Shown piece by piece: positions 22,835 to 35,171 of a stretch of 64,000 nt of DNA. The first letter of the stretch is position 1, and each line of letters begins with the position of its first letter. The stretch comes from Cristatella mucedo (Eukaryota; Bryozoa; Phylactolaemata; Cristatellidae). The stretch lies in contig WPIO01000163.1 of assembly GCA_009760855.2 (NCBI GenBank), positions 346,001-410,000 of the forward strand, written 5' to 3'. The notes below the pieces were generated by a model. The model worked only from the letters and a program-made list of their open reading frames with translations. It was not told the DNA's origin and searched no databases. The position numbers and the translations under genes are program-made.

Positions 22835-22863
22835 TGCGGTGACCGCTCGTCGCGGTCACCGCA
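22835..22863. repeat. Perfect 12-base inverted repeat (hairpin)
   Basis: TGCGGTGACCGC and its exact reverse complement are separated by TCGTC. Confidence 0.8.
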
Positions 22864-23851
22864 GCTCTCAGCGATCTAGGTCTAGTTACCTGGCCAGTAT
22901 TACCGAGCTTATGAGTGCCACATACGATACCAAGTGTCATCTGTCATTCCCACCGCCTTGCTCTATCGCCAAGCGAATATGGCTGTGGTGCAGAACAAAT
23001 CGAACTCGTTGCTAGGATTAGGATATTCCATATCCCTCTCTCGGTAGTTACCCATGTAGCATCCTTCGATATGTAAACGTAAGTGGCTCGGTGATGAAGC
23101 GAAGCTATATGCTTGAGCATGCATAGGGCTAAACGACGTTGTTGTGGGTAGACGCCGACTTATGTTAATGCGAGGGACCGGTTGCCAATACTGAAGTGAT
23201 CGAGCAGATACGAAACCTCAACGATCCAAAGTTTAGCAAGGGTTAAGTGCAAAGCCAGTAGAACGTGCAGTATAGCCACGATTACCGCCTTTCGGCATCG
23301 GCGTAGTCTACAAATAATAGTTGTAAGCAGTAGCCGAGCCAGAGCGCCGGAGGCCATCTGCTCCCCTCTGCAGCGACCTAGATCTGGACCACCCCTTTTT
23401 TCTACGCCCCCAACCATCGCCAGTGACGATATTGTGCCACTGTGTATATGATATGGTAGTAAATTGCTTATGAAAGCTGCTTAACATTTGATGATTCAGC
23501 ACGAAGCAGCAAATTTGATCTCGATTGCATCATGAAATGGAGAGTTCTCTGCTGCAAGAAGAAAAGCAAATCGATGGTCTTGGTGGTGAAGTGCGAGCAT
23601 CTTATTGAAGGGCTAAGACAGAGGTGGTGACTAGCTTCGAGACATGGTGACTTGCAAAGGTAAAGGGCGGAGCCAGAATATTGGCGTAGGGCATGCGGCC
23701 CACCAGATTTTTAAGTAAGGAGCGTAAGATCCGCAAATAATCAAAAATTAAAGCTCTCAATCATAGAGTTTATTCGCCACGCACTCAGTGGTTGCTCGGC
23801 GACTGAGAGCTGGACATAATTTTGTCGTTGTTGACGATCGAGATTGGGTGC

Positions 23852-23940
23852 GTAAGTGTAGGGGTACCCTACAGGTAAGTGTAGAGGTAACCTACAAGTA
23901 AGTGTAGGGGTAACCTACAGGTAAGAGTAGGGTAAATAAA
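23852..23940 (+). repeat. 23-base minisatellite
   Basis: Three full units GTAAGTGTAGGGGTAACCTA plus CAG, and part of a fourth. Each unit has an inner GTAGGGGTACCCTAC-like dyad. A further partial unit (GTAAGTGTAGGGCTAC) follows the SINE at 24120. Confidence 0.8.
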
Positions 23941-24118
23941 TTAAAAACATTAGCTGATTTAACAACATATTTTTGCATAGCGACAGAAGAGCCTTTACGG
24001 CTATCACCACCGCTTGCAGCGACGATAAAGAATCACCCACTGCAGGATTCGAACCCACGACCTCGGGATCGAGGCCGTGATATGCAGCTGCCTTATATAG
24101 TGTGCCATCACGGCTCAC
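23937..24118 (-). mobile_element. SINE S1
   Basis: On the minus strand: GTGAGCCGTGATGGCACACT, a B box GTGGGTTCGAATCCTGC, then GCTGCAAGCGGTGGTGATAG and an A/T-rich end TTGTTAAATCAGCTAATG. It is one of the best preserved copies. Confidence 0.85.
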
Positions 24119-24439
24119 ATGTAAGTGTAGGGCTACACCCGGAACGCTACGTCCATCTCTTGCGACCTGTTCTGAACCTTGTACTCATTCATAATTGTTC
24201 CCTTTGTAACCTTGCTGTGAGCCAGCTTCCCATTTATTTATCTATTTATTTATTGGCTACCGAAAGAAAGCCCGCGTACCGTTGCAGCAGGCGATGAATA
24301 TGGCTGCAAATCAAGGCAAACACCGTTCTCGAGGTTCAGCCAAGTGTCTCCTGTGCTGAAATAGTCCCAGCGGCTTCGGGTCGGTGTGCAGACATAGAGC
24401 TAAGTATTTAATCTGACACGTTGGACATGCCATATATTT

Positions 24440-24830
24440 GCTTCTTTATACCTTGCTGAACTGATGCACTAGCAAGACCTCCCTCCTCACACCCTCAGAT
24501 CCTGTGCGGACGATGCATTTGCTGTTCCATTCCGACGTTTGAATACAGTTGGCGACCAAAGCTGTTGCTGTGCTGGGCCTAGCATTAGCACACCGACACT
24601 TCCACAGTTCCTCCTCACCGATCATCTTTGACCCTGCTGCTGCCGACTGTGACGTATCTTATCGTGTAATCCTGAGGGGCGCTACATCTATGCTGATCGC
24701 TTCCTCAGGTGCCCCCTGACTCAGTTATGCTTCTGACTTAGGCTTTGTCGCATCATTGCCGTCTGTTAGCTGCCGCATGTGAACCGAAAGCCCGATAGAC
24801 TTTACATGCTCCACAGATATCGCACTAGCG
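24440..24830 (+). mobile_element. LINE B, degenerate 3' end of ORF2
   Basis: Retains the order of the LINE B C-terminus (CTTGCTGAACTGATGCA, CACCCTCAGATCCTGTG, GGCGACCAAAGCTG, ATGCTTCTGACT) with many indels. Confidence 0.55.
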
Positions 24831-25099
24831 TAATGCCCACTCAGTCCCTGTGGCAGTGTAGAATTACAGACGAGGATCCATTAGATTACGAATGTGTAAT
24901 TTTTAAGTAGCTGACAGGAGCAGCGCAGAAGTAACAGTTACGAGTCCTTACACCGCGGTACGAGCTCAGATTGGCAGGGAATATGTAGTAGTTTACTTTC
25001 ATCTCAGTGGATGTAGGCGAGGATTTAGTGTTGCCTGTGCATGGGACTTGACGGTGGGGTAGATAAAAATAAATACTAAGGAGAAGGTGCGCGCGGGGA

Positions 25100-25126
25100 A
25101 AAAAGAAAGAGACAGGGAGGGAGAGA

Positions 25127-25168
<42 letters not shown>
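25100..25168 (+). repeat. (GA)n microsatellite
   Basis: GA dinucleotides with few interruptions. Confidence 0.9.
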
Positions 25169-25170
<2 letters not shown>

Positions 25171-26302
25171 AAAAGCAGATCGAGTGAGATCTCAGTACAA
25201 CGTTACTGCACCAGACCGAATCAAGCAGCTACAGGCGCCACTTACGGGCCGCAGTCGTTCCAGCAAGAGGAGCATTGTTCGTTAGAACTAAAAAATAAGA
25301 AAGAAAAAATGTCATTTTTGTGTACATTTTCAACTACAATCCCGATGCGGCACATGAAGGGCTCATATTCTTCATAAAGGCGCTAGGAGTCACGCGTGCT
25401 TAGCACTTACGATTTGTCACTGATAATTTATAGGCACAGTAATACAAAAGGAGAATTAAAGAATCTAGAACTGCTGAATGCTTCACGTATAAGGTAGTGA
25501 AAACCTTCATTTGATAAAGAAAGCTTATGGCAACGATCGAGCAATATAAATCAGGGCGATCAGCACCTACCCTTTACCTAGCTACAACCCTTAAGGCTGT
25601 ATTAATCCTTAGACTGCCAGCGAGTGTAATATATTCAAAAAAGTCTTTTATGTTAAGATATATTTTAGAAAGTGAGAGCTATATTCTTTTGAGAAGCATG
25701 GAATATCTTAGTACATAACTTCATTTAACTATATGTGGCCTAGAGTTAGTTCAACAGGTGTAAGACATATCCCACCAGGCTCAAACGTTGACCATAGCCA
25801 CCGAGAATTGTCAGAGTAAGTTCATTAGCGTCCTTAGATCGGGCAGAATCTTCTTGATTAGGCAAGGGCTAGTAGAGGTAGGAATTAAAACTGTGCAAAC
25901 GCATCTTGAAGGTTGGGTTGAACGTTGTCTCTATTAACACGATACTTGAGGAAGAAAGTGTAACATCAGCATGCTGGACTCTATTATTGATACGATATGA
26001 TTAACAATAACTAATTAACTAATACATAATTTGATATGAATAATCTCAATGTGGGACTCTAGAATCTCTAGAATAGAATGGCGATCTTAAATACAGAGAG
26101 TACAAGCCTTAAATCAACGTTCAATCTTTTACGCCGACCAGAGTGTACTCGTGAACAACCCGCAATTGGTAAACCGAGAAGCACTTTAACATGTGACTTA
26201 GCACACGCGGAATAATAGCATGCCCGAAGTAAGATATGGCTGCGTATGCTGTGCAAAGGCGAACCCAAGTGTCCCAACTGTGCAAACGAATGATCGACTT
26301 AC

Positions 26303-26608
26303 CGCCGCCGCACGAATAGTTGATCTTAATTGAGACGATATTGCAGCTTTTGTCCAGTTTCATCTTTATTTGATCGAAGTCAGGCGAGCAGCTGCTGGCA
26401 CCATTGCTGCACAGCTGGTACAGATAGCTTGTCATTGGGGCGTCGGCAGTGGGCCCACAAAACGTGGAATCATTATAGCAAGCTGAGTAGGTAGCGACCG
26501 CTAAGATCTGCAGTGGCTGACTTTGACCGCATATAATAGATGACAGGCCAGTAGATAGAAGACATAGGGTCGAAGAATAATTCGTAGCTTTTGCAGTGAC
26601 ATTCGTCC
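26303..26608 (-). CDS. SUEL-like lectin domain exon of gene B
   Basis: The acceptor GATCTGCAG and donor GCGGCG|GTAAGT bound a 306-base, phase 1/1 exon. The peptide begins GTNVTAKATNYSSTL (two N-glycosylation sequons), then IICGQSQPLQILAVATYSAC, a CGPTADAPMTSYLYQLC segment and SCSPDFDQIKMKLDKSCNIV with IKINYSC at the end. The Cys layout and the closing (V/I)xIxYxC follow the galactose-binding SUEL lectin fold, used in extracellular ligand or cell-surface binding. Similarity to the family is weak, so the domain call is tentative; the exon itself is well supported. Confidence 0.55.
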
Positions 26609-27784
26609 CTGCAGATCACGGTAGCTCATTATGAATCCAAGAGCCAAGACTAAGTCTAATAGCGAGCCTGATCTCATGGGTCTTTTTTAGCAGTTGGCGA
26701 ATTCAGCACAAGTCATTGAGACACCAGCAAGTGCATCAACAGTCGGTGGATTCAGAAGACATTTTGAAACAGCAAGCAAGTATAATGGGTTCGCAAAGAA
26801 AAAAGTCATACATTCATCCGACAGAGAATCACTCATCGATTCCCCAAGTCTAACATGTCAATTTATTCCTCGATCGCATGCATGCATGTTAGCAACCAGA
26901 CCGTCCAGTTGAACTGCACACGCAAAAAATTAGAAGAGCTGTTTACATGCAGAAGAACCGGGGCGTTGGTTATGTCTTTCGATAAAGGAGTCTATCGGCT
27001 TCATCTTTGATATCGGCTGTCAAAAATGTGGGATCAAGTACATTTTGTTGAGTCTCCCGGTGCTAATGTCCACACTAAATGTGTAATTAAGACTTGCGAG
27101 AGAGGATAGAAGTTGTGTTATGGGACACGAGCTAAGGTCCTAGCGGTGATTGAGACGACTTCGTGAGAATCTATCAGGCTAGAGACATAGATATAGACCA
27201 GTATGCCGTATATATTGCTGGCCTCAAGTCGGCAAGATTAAACCAGAATTATAATCTAGCAATATCACAGCTAGCGTAAATTCTAATATTGGTGCGTGGA
27301 TAAATATAAACAGACAAATAAAAGCCAAGGAATAGCAAGTGACTGTGGTATGTGTCAGCATTTACATAGTTTCATTCATTTAGCCGTGCGGTCACTGTAT
27401 TATGTGTGTGATCAGACTCTGTCTTTTAGTCCGCGGTACTTGAAACCAAGACTTCACAATCGATACGTCTTAACATCAATATATTAGGTGTCAAGAGTTT
27501 TCTCAGAGAAAGATACCGTTACTGCTGCTGCAACTCCAGGCTGTCAAGAGCAGTAGTTCTACAATGGTGGAGCTGCATTCTGCCAACGGAGGAGACTATG
27601 CATTTAAAAATTGCGACACAAAATTAACGTGCACGAATTGCAATCCTACAGGCTCTTGCAAATAGTAGATATGCAAACAATTAACCCTTTGGCCACCTCT
27701 GTTGAGTTCAGTCCTGCGGCCTGCTAGTTTCGGCTACCGCTATCGGGGGGGGGGGCGTGGGACATGAATTTTGGGTGCTCCTAT

Positions 27785-27925
27785 GGATAGTCTGCTGGCT
27801 ACCGAATGCGTACAGAAAGCCACCTAGGCTTTGAGTGCTCCATACAAAACTCTCCTGCGTAACAAACACATAATCTCCATGGCTTTGTGGAGTCACAGGC
27901 GAAGATACATCATTACAGTAAATTA
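27785..27925 (+). mobile_element. LINE B 3' end fragment
   Basis: GGCTACCGAATGCGTACAGA to CTCTCCTGCGTAACA and GGCTTTGTGGAGTCAC match the last 140 bases of LINE B, including the ATTACA end. Confidence 0.8.
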
Positions 27926-27929
27926 CATC

Positions 27930-28112
27930 AAGGTGAGCCGTGATGGAACACTAGGTAAGGTTGTTGATTTTCATGACCTTGGGCCCAAAGTAAGTCGTGG
28001 GTTCGAATCCTGCAGCGAGTGATCCTTAATTGGCGCTGCACGCGCGGTAATGGCCGTAAAAGCATTACCGTCGCTATAAAAGCGGCTGTTAAATCAGATA
28101 GTATTTTTATTA
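27930..28112 (+). mobile_element. SINE S1
   Basis: Starts GTGAGCCGTGATGGAACACT and has B box GTGGGTTCGAATCCTGC and the S1 body. It lies directly 3' of a LINE B end. Confidence 0.85.
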
Positions 28113-28114
28113 CT

Positions 28115-29085
28115 ACACATTTTTTTGATCTGCCGTTTTTAATATTTGTGACTATGGAGTTCTGAAGAGGTTGCATGCCAAATAATTGCATCATCCAGGC
28201 AATTCGAGGCAACCAAAGTACGTTGACAGCCTTTCTAGAAGCATGGATGACAAGAAACGCCCACAAAAGTATGTATTTATATAATGATGTCGCTTTTGCG
28301 TTGCCAAGAAGTGCTGAGTGGTATGGTGCGCTTCTTAGTGTCTTATCATCGGCAATCTAACTGTAAGCCACATATTTAACTACTCTGAGAATCTGTATAA
28401 GAAAAGACCTCTTCCATGGCTATTGAGCACTATATCTGCATTTCAGTAATCATTCTAGGTCATTTTTATAGCACCCTAATCTCGGCCCAGATACTTCACA
28501 ACTAGCTGTAAGGAAATTATTAGCACAAGGATTAGTAACCTACATGATATCGAGCCTGTGAAAGAAAACCATTATCATATGAAGATCAGCATATTAAAGT
28601 AAACACAAGGCACTCAGTGCTGGCTGCTGAATAATGATGTCTATGATTACTAACGTGCGCAGAATCGTGCTCAGGTGGCATGCAAAGTACAGAAGAACAA
28701 ATTCAGGCAAGCTCACTGGACCAATAAGAAAGCAGGCTCGTCAAGATATATCTTCAGCCGAGGCTGAAGAATCCTGGTGGTAGTGACTATTAGCTTGTAT
28801 TTAGCTCCCGGCGTCTGGCGCGCACGACCTGAATAGGCTCGCATGCACAGAAACAGTTTCCATATAGAGCGAGTTAAGGCAAGAGGGCTAGATAGTAAGG
28901 AGCGACTAGTCCGAGAGCACGTGACTGGAAGAGCAAAGAGGTCATACAGGTAAGCTGGGACTACCGAGTGACATGATCTGTAAGCCGGATTGCAGATCTT
29001 GAAGGCACTTTGCTGTTTGATTGAAGACTGAGAAGCTCAGACAGAAACGGGGAGTGGATGTGGCAGCTCCACCACTGACTAGAGA
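28115..29085. other. No gene or named repeat seen
   Basis: Mixed-composition sequence with only short open frames. Confidence 0.4.
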
Positions 29086-29089
29086 TCAA

Positions 29090-29300
29090 CCCGGGTCTCG
29101 AGAGTTTTGCACCTGTAACGGACTATTAAGGACGCTGGCCAGGAGTCTTGAGATTGGGGACCTGGAATATTCCAGACGCGATGTCTCAAACGCTTGAACG
29201 AGCTTGGCTGTCGTACTCCTATAAAAAATAGCCGAGGGTTTAAGAATAGTTTGGGAATATGCAGACTTAGTGAGCACGCATGACCCGCTAAAAGTCATGT
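29090..29300 (-). mobile_element. Degenerate non-LTR retrotransposon fragment
   Basis: The minus frame reads AKLVQAFETSRLEYSRSPIS and a LQVQNSRD end. This matches the conserved KLVHAFVTSRLDFCNSLL ... LQLVQNSADR block after the RT domain of CR1/L2-like elements. It is short and old. Confidence 0.5.
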
Positions 29301-29365
29301 GCAGTAGATGTGGTTTCGTCACAATTTTTAACTGAGGCAGAGCCAGGCACAAATTGTACCGGCAC

Positions 29366-29436
29366 TGCACAACGATCATGGCCAACTGGCAGCCTGCAGG
29401 ACCGGCAGGCTGCCAGATGGCCATGATCGCTGTGCA
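29366..29436. repeat. Near-perfect 32-base inverted repeat with a 7-base loop
   Basis: Arms 29366-29397 and 29405-29436 pair at 30 of 32 positions around the loop AGGACCG. The transcript of either strand would fold into one long stem. It is not part of any repeat family seen here. It could be a small foldback element or a hairpin RNA precursor. Confidence 0.75.
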
Positions 29437-30043
29437 TTGATGCTACGAGGCCTTTGCCGCTTGGCCTGCAGCAACAACGTCGCTGCTCTTCGGCGAGATT
29501 GCGACCTGAATAGGCCATACGTATCATTGAGTTGTTTTCGCAACGACGGCTTAGCAAGGTTAAACGAAATGCTTAGCTAAATGAAATGCCAAGTTGATAA
29601 GGACCCATACAGTAAAACGTATAGCAGCGATGCAAGCCAGCTTTTCGTTAACACGGGCAGGGTATGTGTTCGCTGGTATTTAGAAAGAAACTCGAGCTGC
29701 CTGCGGCTCGCTAGCTCGGAATGTTGACATGACGGATAGCTGCTGGTGCTGCACTAGCTTTCCTCGGACCGTAAGACGAAGTCTATGAAAGCCGATGGAT
29801 CGGGTCGATTGTTGGCATCAGTTAAGATTGGTCACTTTAAGCTGTAAGTACGAAAACTGTCGTACCACAATGGAACCCCCTCCCGCCGGAAGACTATCTA
29901 CTGCCGTAAGAAATCGCACGTGTCAAACAATATGTCTTCGGCAGAATTTTTCATGTACTCCAGGGTATGGCTTCTCCATTTGCCATCTGCCAGGGTTGTA
30001 GATGCTCAATGGTGCGGTGTTGGTGGCAGCACAGTAGCTTATA

Positions 30044-30115
30044 AAGAGAGAGAGAGAGAGATACAGAGAGCGAGAGAGAGAGAGAGAGAGAGAGTGTGTG
30101 TGTGTGTGTGTGTGA

Positions 30116-30213
<98 letters not shown>

Positions 30214-30214
30214 G
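30044..30214 (+). repeat. Compound (GA)n/(GT)n microsatellite
   Basis: Alternating GA and GT blocks over about 170 bases. Confidence 0.95.
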
Positions 30215-30229
30215 TAAACAATGCAATGA

Positions 30230-31747
30230 CACTTTTGCTTGTTCGTCAGGTGACTCTAAAAAGTGACGTGCACTGGGATAATAGCCGATTCGTAATTCTA
30301 GCTCAGGTACGTAAGCTGGCATAGTGTCGGCTGGAATGCTGATTAAGTGAGATTAAATGGTATTGACTGTTTCAAGTGTCAACGTGGCAGACGTAGCTAG
30401 CAATAGGTTTAGCAGAGGTTAAGTAGGACAGACTCATCAGAATTTGACGCAGCTTGCGGGCTTGCAGGCTGCCGCAAAATGATAATGATCCCATTTCATT
30501 CAATGATGCCGAACATCGTGGCATCTTGATGTTGCTGCAATGTATTTTGATGATTTGCAAATCATGTCGTTGCCTACTCCAAACAACTAGCCTGGGGACG
30601 GTAGCATTCAAAAAGCCGGGCCCTGGCTACACTCCGTCTTCAGGCCACGGCACAGAGTGATTACAGTACCGCTGCTTTTACCAGTGGCCAGAGCCCAAAC
30701 ACCACGGGCACAATTAGAAGTTGAGCTTTTGCATTTACTGAAGATGCATATGCTAGCCAATCTAAACTATTTGCCGACGGTCATAATTAACGTGACATGA
30801 CTGCTCAAAATAATATCAGTATGACCTACTGGCTATGGCGCTGGGCAGTTTACTAAAGTGCAATAAGCCTGAGCGACACATTAAGTGCGAGGTGAGAATT
30901 TAATAACGTAGGAGTGCATGCCGCATATCAAAGTGATGTGTAGGAAAAAAAGTGATAGCAATTGTAACTCTTTCGTATGGGATCCCAAGAGTAAAAATAT
31001 ATCTCAATCCTATCACTTTACAACTCGCTGCAAAGGAAACCCGAACCAAGAGTTCGACGCCATTTTTATCTTTATCCCTGCATTCGAAAATGCTTTACGG
31101 CCTTATAATCATGCGAAACTGCGCATCGCTTTACAAGGATCATATACGCGCAAGAAAAGTGGGTACTTCGCAAGCTTGCGGAAAAGCGAGCACGATGGAG
31201 GGAGAGCGGCAGGCGAGCGTTTGCTCTGCGTGTCGCTGCCGCGTAGTGTCGACTGCGTAGGAGCGCCTCGAGTGTCGTCGTCATTTAATTTCTGGATAGG
31301 ATAAACGAGGTCCTACCTAAGTCAACGACAGACAGTTTCTAGCGACCCACTCACTGGTGGATTGTACTGGGCTTTCCTGGGAAGATAAGTGAAATGGCTC
31401 CTCGGGGGTAGCGATTCAAAACAGGGCATAGCGCGCTGTTAGTGCATTCCGAGCATGCAGAGCGCGTGGAGGTTCTGGTAAAGTTTGAATGATTACGGAG
31501 GACGTTCTGTTACTGCTGGGACTATACCGCATTTCACGGTGTAACGAACGCTCCCTTGGTTAGGCCGGAGGGACAGAAGTCTTGTCAAGATTGCATCAAC
31601 TTCAAGTATTTGCTCAGTGTGCCTCGATAGTATCGAAGCGCTCGGAACGGGCGTGCTGGTGAGCAACCACTCTGTTGGTCGACGGCGCACTGTGGCCAAA
31701 GGATAGAGTGTTCAACTAATAAGGCTTGACTTGACCGAGGAGGAAGA
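30230..31747. other. No supported gene
   Basis: Open frames up to 128 codons near 30918-31304 overlap in several frames and have no splice pairing or known motif. Confidence 0.35.
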
Positions 31748-31763
31748 GGGAGAGAGAGAGAGA

Positions 31764-31810
<47 letters not shown>
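31748..31810 (+). repeat. (GA)n microsatellite
   Basis: GA dinucleotides with one or two interruptions. Confidence 0.95.
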
Positions 31811-31813
<3 letters not shown>

Positions 31814-32141
31814 ACGGTGATAACTGGTAAGAAAGGTGGAACGAAAAATACAGAAGGAGTCGCTCGATACGTCGTAGCGGCTAATGCTTGGGAGCGACAT
31901 AATTTTTCTTTGAATTTCTTATTGGGCAGTCGCCTGCTATTTGCTTAGGATTACCCTAATCCTTTTCTCGCATCCGCGAGCGGCAGTTTCTCCAATGGAT
32001 AAGCGAGGAGCGATCTTCTCAGCATTGTTTTAAATGTCGCCGCCGCCGCCGCAGCCGCTAGAGCAGCTCAGGCGCGGGACGAGGCCGACGGGAGGCGCGG
32101 CCGCCGCTGCGACGTTCACGCTGACCTGCTGGGAAATCGCT

Positions 32142-32209
32142 GCCCAGACCCCGCCCAGGCCTCGCGCAGGCGCTCGAGCACCGGCGCGGGGTCTGGGCGG
32201 GGTCTGGGC
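32142..32209. repeat. 68-base imperfect palindrome without a loop
   Basis: Centred on CTCGAG (32173-32178). Both strands read GCCCAGACCCCGCCCAG at their start, with a few mismatches nearer the centre. Confidence 0.75.
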
Positions 32210-32713
32210 GGGGAGCGGCGGACCCCGGCGCTCGCTCTGTCTGGCAGGCGCCCGGACATGCCGCCGCAGCGCACTCCCGGCGAGCTTCCAGCGGCGAGGC
32301 AGTCGCTGCGACTGCGGGCGCGCCCAGCCTCCGCCCGAGATCAAAAAGCGGCGGCGGCGCGCCGCGATGAGTGATGGCTAGGCTAGGCGGCGGCGCACGC
32401 CGCGGCATCCGTGCGGCGAGGCAGAGGATTACGGCCCGAGCGGCTGCCGGCTCTCAGAAGTCGCAGCCGCCGAACGCCGCTCCCGCTGGCGGACGGCCGC
32501 GGGCAGAGGCGGTGAAAGCGCTCCGCCCGCGCGATCCAAAAGCACGCGCCGTCCGGGACGGCGCGCCAGAGGGTCAACGAGGCTGACAGTGGTGGGTGAC
32601 AACGAATGAGCCCGCCCCCCCCCCCGCGCCTACGAAGAGGCAGCCGCGGAGAGCAGCTAGCGCGCGGCCGGCCGCGGCAGTGCGGCGCGCCGGCGAGCGA
32701 AAGAGCGAGAGGA

Positions 32714-32748
32714 AGCTCGGCCTCTGCCGCCGCGGCAGAGGCCGAGCT
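32714..32748. repeat. 35-base palindrome, 17-base perfect arms
   Basis: AGCTCGGCCTCTGCCGC and its exact reverse complement flank a single C. Confidence 0.8.
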
Positions 32749-33570
32749 CCGCTGCGTCAGCCGTCGCGAACCAACGCCCGGAAGTCGCCACGCCCGACGG
32801 CGGAGGAGCCGCAATAGCGCGCGCCGCCGCCGCTTCGCACCGGCCACTCGCTGCCTGGCGGTCGGCCAGCGGTGCTGCTGCTATGGCAACGAAGCCGGCG
32901 CTGGCGAGCGAGCTGGGTGGGCGAGCTGCCGTAGCTAGTTTCGCGCGAACTGGATGAGGCGTCGAGCAGGATGCAGCTGGACGCGAGAGCCAGATGGCCG
33001 GGGCGTGGAGCCATTTCCTTTCGTGGACCCTTTTCACTAAGATGCAGGGATATGACCTGAGGCCGAAAACTAATTTATTACATGTTTATATATTATTAAT
33101 TATGTCTATATATTATTTACATATCACTGAATGTTTATATATATATATATTTACGTGTTCACATATTATTAGTTATGTAGTATTTATTGTTTTTTTATAT
33201 ACTATATAATTTACATTGTCATTAGGTTTTTATTCATGCACGGCAGCAGCAGCAGCAGCAGATGCATGCATCTTAGAAGTAGGACGATGAGAATAGGTCT
33301 TAGAGAGGACTAGAAGTTTTTCCTGACCGAAAGAGGGTAAATAGCTGCAGGGCAAAACGCAAAGCAGTTAACAGAAACAAAATCCGTGCGGCGATTAAAA
33401 ATTGCCCGGAAACTCGCCGACTCCAAACGACGCGAGCTACGCGATTTAGAGCCGCCGGTCGCGCGGCAGCGCCTCGAGCTCAGCTACAGCCACGGCTCGC
33501 GGCGGCGGCGGCTCGCTCCACGTCGGCGGCTGCAGCTGGGAGCCAACGCGCGCAGGCGGAGGGAGCGGGC

Positions 33571-33608
33571 CGAGTTTCTCGTCGACGGTCGCATCGACGA
33601 GAAACTCG
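33571..33608. repeat. 15-base perfect inverted repeat, 8-base loop
   Basis: CGAGTTTCTCGTCGA and its exact reverse complement flank CGGTCGCA. Confidence 0.8.
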
Positions 33609-35171
33609 CGAGGCGCCCCAGTCGCCGCCGCGAGCGCCCGCCGCGGCCCGCAACGGCGCTACCGTCTCCGCCGCCGCGGCGGCGGCGGCTACGAGCGCCG
33701 TCGCAGAGAACGCAGCCGGCGACGAGGGCTTCGGGCGTCGGGCCGTAGACGCCGCGGTGCACGCCCAGGCGGCGGCGGAGTTCTCTGATCGCTGGGACGC
33801 TGCCGCCGCCTCGCCGCGCTAGACGCGCTCGACGGGCTGGCGGCGGCGGCGGTGGCGACGGCGGCTGGAGCTCGATTGCGGCTAGCTAGGCGCCGCGAGC
33901 GCGCGTCCAGCTCGGGAGCGAGCGAGCGAGCGATGCGACGCGGAGCGCTCACCGAGTCGCAGGAGGGTGCAGAGCACCAGCGCCGCGCGGGCGCCGCTCA
34001 GCCGTCGCCGCACTGGCGTGCCGTCGAAGAGAAAGGGCATCGGCGACGACATTTGCCGCCGATGCGCGACCCGCCCAACCGAAACTAGATTGGGAACTGA
34101 CGCGGTAGTGAGAGGGCGGCAGCGTCCGGGAGCAGAAAGCCGATGCGCTTGAGTGAGTGGCGGACAGTGCGCGCGCGCGCGCGCGCAGACTGGCGATTGG
34201 ACGCCACCGCGGCCCTTCCCCTCGATATCAGGTCGGGTCGGTTAGTCATGAGCGAGCGATTGCGGCGCCGCGAACGATGGGCCGCATCTCTCTGCGGCCG
34301 CCGGTCCGGATGGCGGCGTCGGATTTTTGCCGCTGTTCGACCATTCGATCTGAGGCAAGGCCTCCGAGAAATGGCTTTAGAAAAAAAAGCCTCGAAGGGC
34401 GAAGCGCGCGCGGCCGCGAGCGACTACGCACGGGCTGCGGCCTTGCTGTCTGGCCCAGCAACGGGCTGGGGCCAAGTATTCAGTTGGAGCAGTGATGAGA
34501 GCAAGCGAGGTAGGACCAAAAAATAGAGCCTGGGCGTTTGTAATCTAGGACTGTCTGTGTGAGAGCTGAGCCACTGAGTGTTGCCAGTGTGGTGCGACAA
34601 TAGGAGCGGCTGCGAGCTACGCTGTGGCCGTCGAACGGACCTTGCAGTGTCAGCCCATGGCGGGCGCTGCAAAGTGATGTCGCACTCGGCGTAGTTTTCC
34701 AAGCGTCAGGCCTGGCTTTTGAATGCCAACGTAAGAAAATAAACATTCTTTTGAAGTTTTCACGCCTCCTAGCTGTCTTCAGATTTGCGAATAACGGAAA
34801 GCCATTTTAGCGATTTCATGCGAGTGAGTGAGTGAACGTCTCTACCGTTAAGACCGCAAGCAAACGTAATTGATGTAATTACATCTTGGCAGCTTAAAAA
34901 TGTACTGCGTTTCAACTCCACTGCGTTTTCTGAATTCCCAAAACCAGAGCCCGTGGACAACTCCAGCCAACGCGGGCATGGCATTTTCGGCGGACTAGTC
35001 GCTTGCTACTTGAGGCCACTTTGATAGCTAAACGTCAAATTGGTTCTGATTCTTTGAAACATTAGCTACCCAAGAGATGTAAATACGAACAGTATACTAG
35101 AAAGTTATGAAACATAGCTACTTAGCAGAGGTTTTTTCAAACCAGAAACCATGCTAAATAAAATATCAAAC

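Larger units (their letters stand above)
32030..34480. other. GC-rich, CpG-dense block
   Basis: About 2.4 kb rich in CG, GCC and CGG, interrupted by an AT-rich stretch at 33070-33240. Many Arg/Ala open frames occur on both strands. One plus frame (about 33640-33825) gives a less repetitive peptide, TSAVAENAAGDEGF and AAEFSDRWDAAAASPR before TAG, but no splice evidence fixes it. It may be a promoter CpG island or hold GC-rich tail exons like those at 18.4 and 21.5 kb. Confidence 0.45.

Noticed and set aside
23937-24118. A tRNA gene candidate, also at 27930 and 48727
   Set aside because: Only the internal promoter boxes are kept; the stems do not close and the sequences recur with a common non-tRNA body, so they are SINEs.
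29951-30322. Ser/Leu and Thr/His repeat proteins
   Set aside because: Translation of the GA/GT microsatellite. The same applies to 31712-31900, 42506-42994 and the (AT)n and (CA)n tracts.
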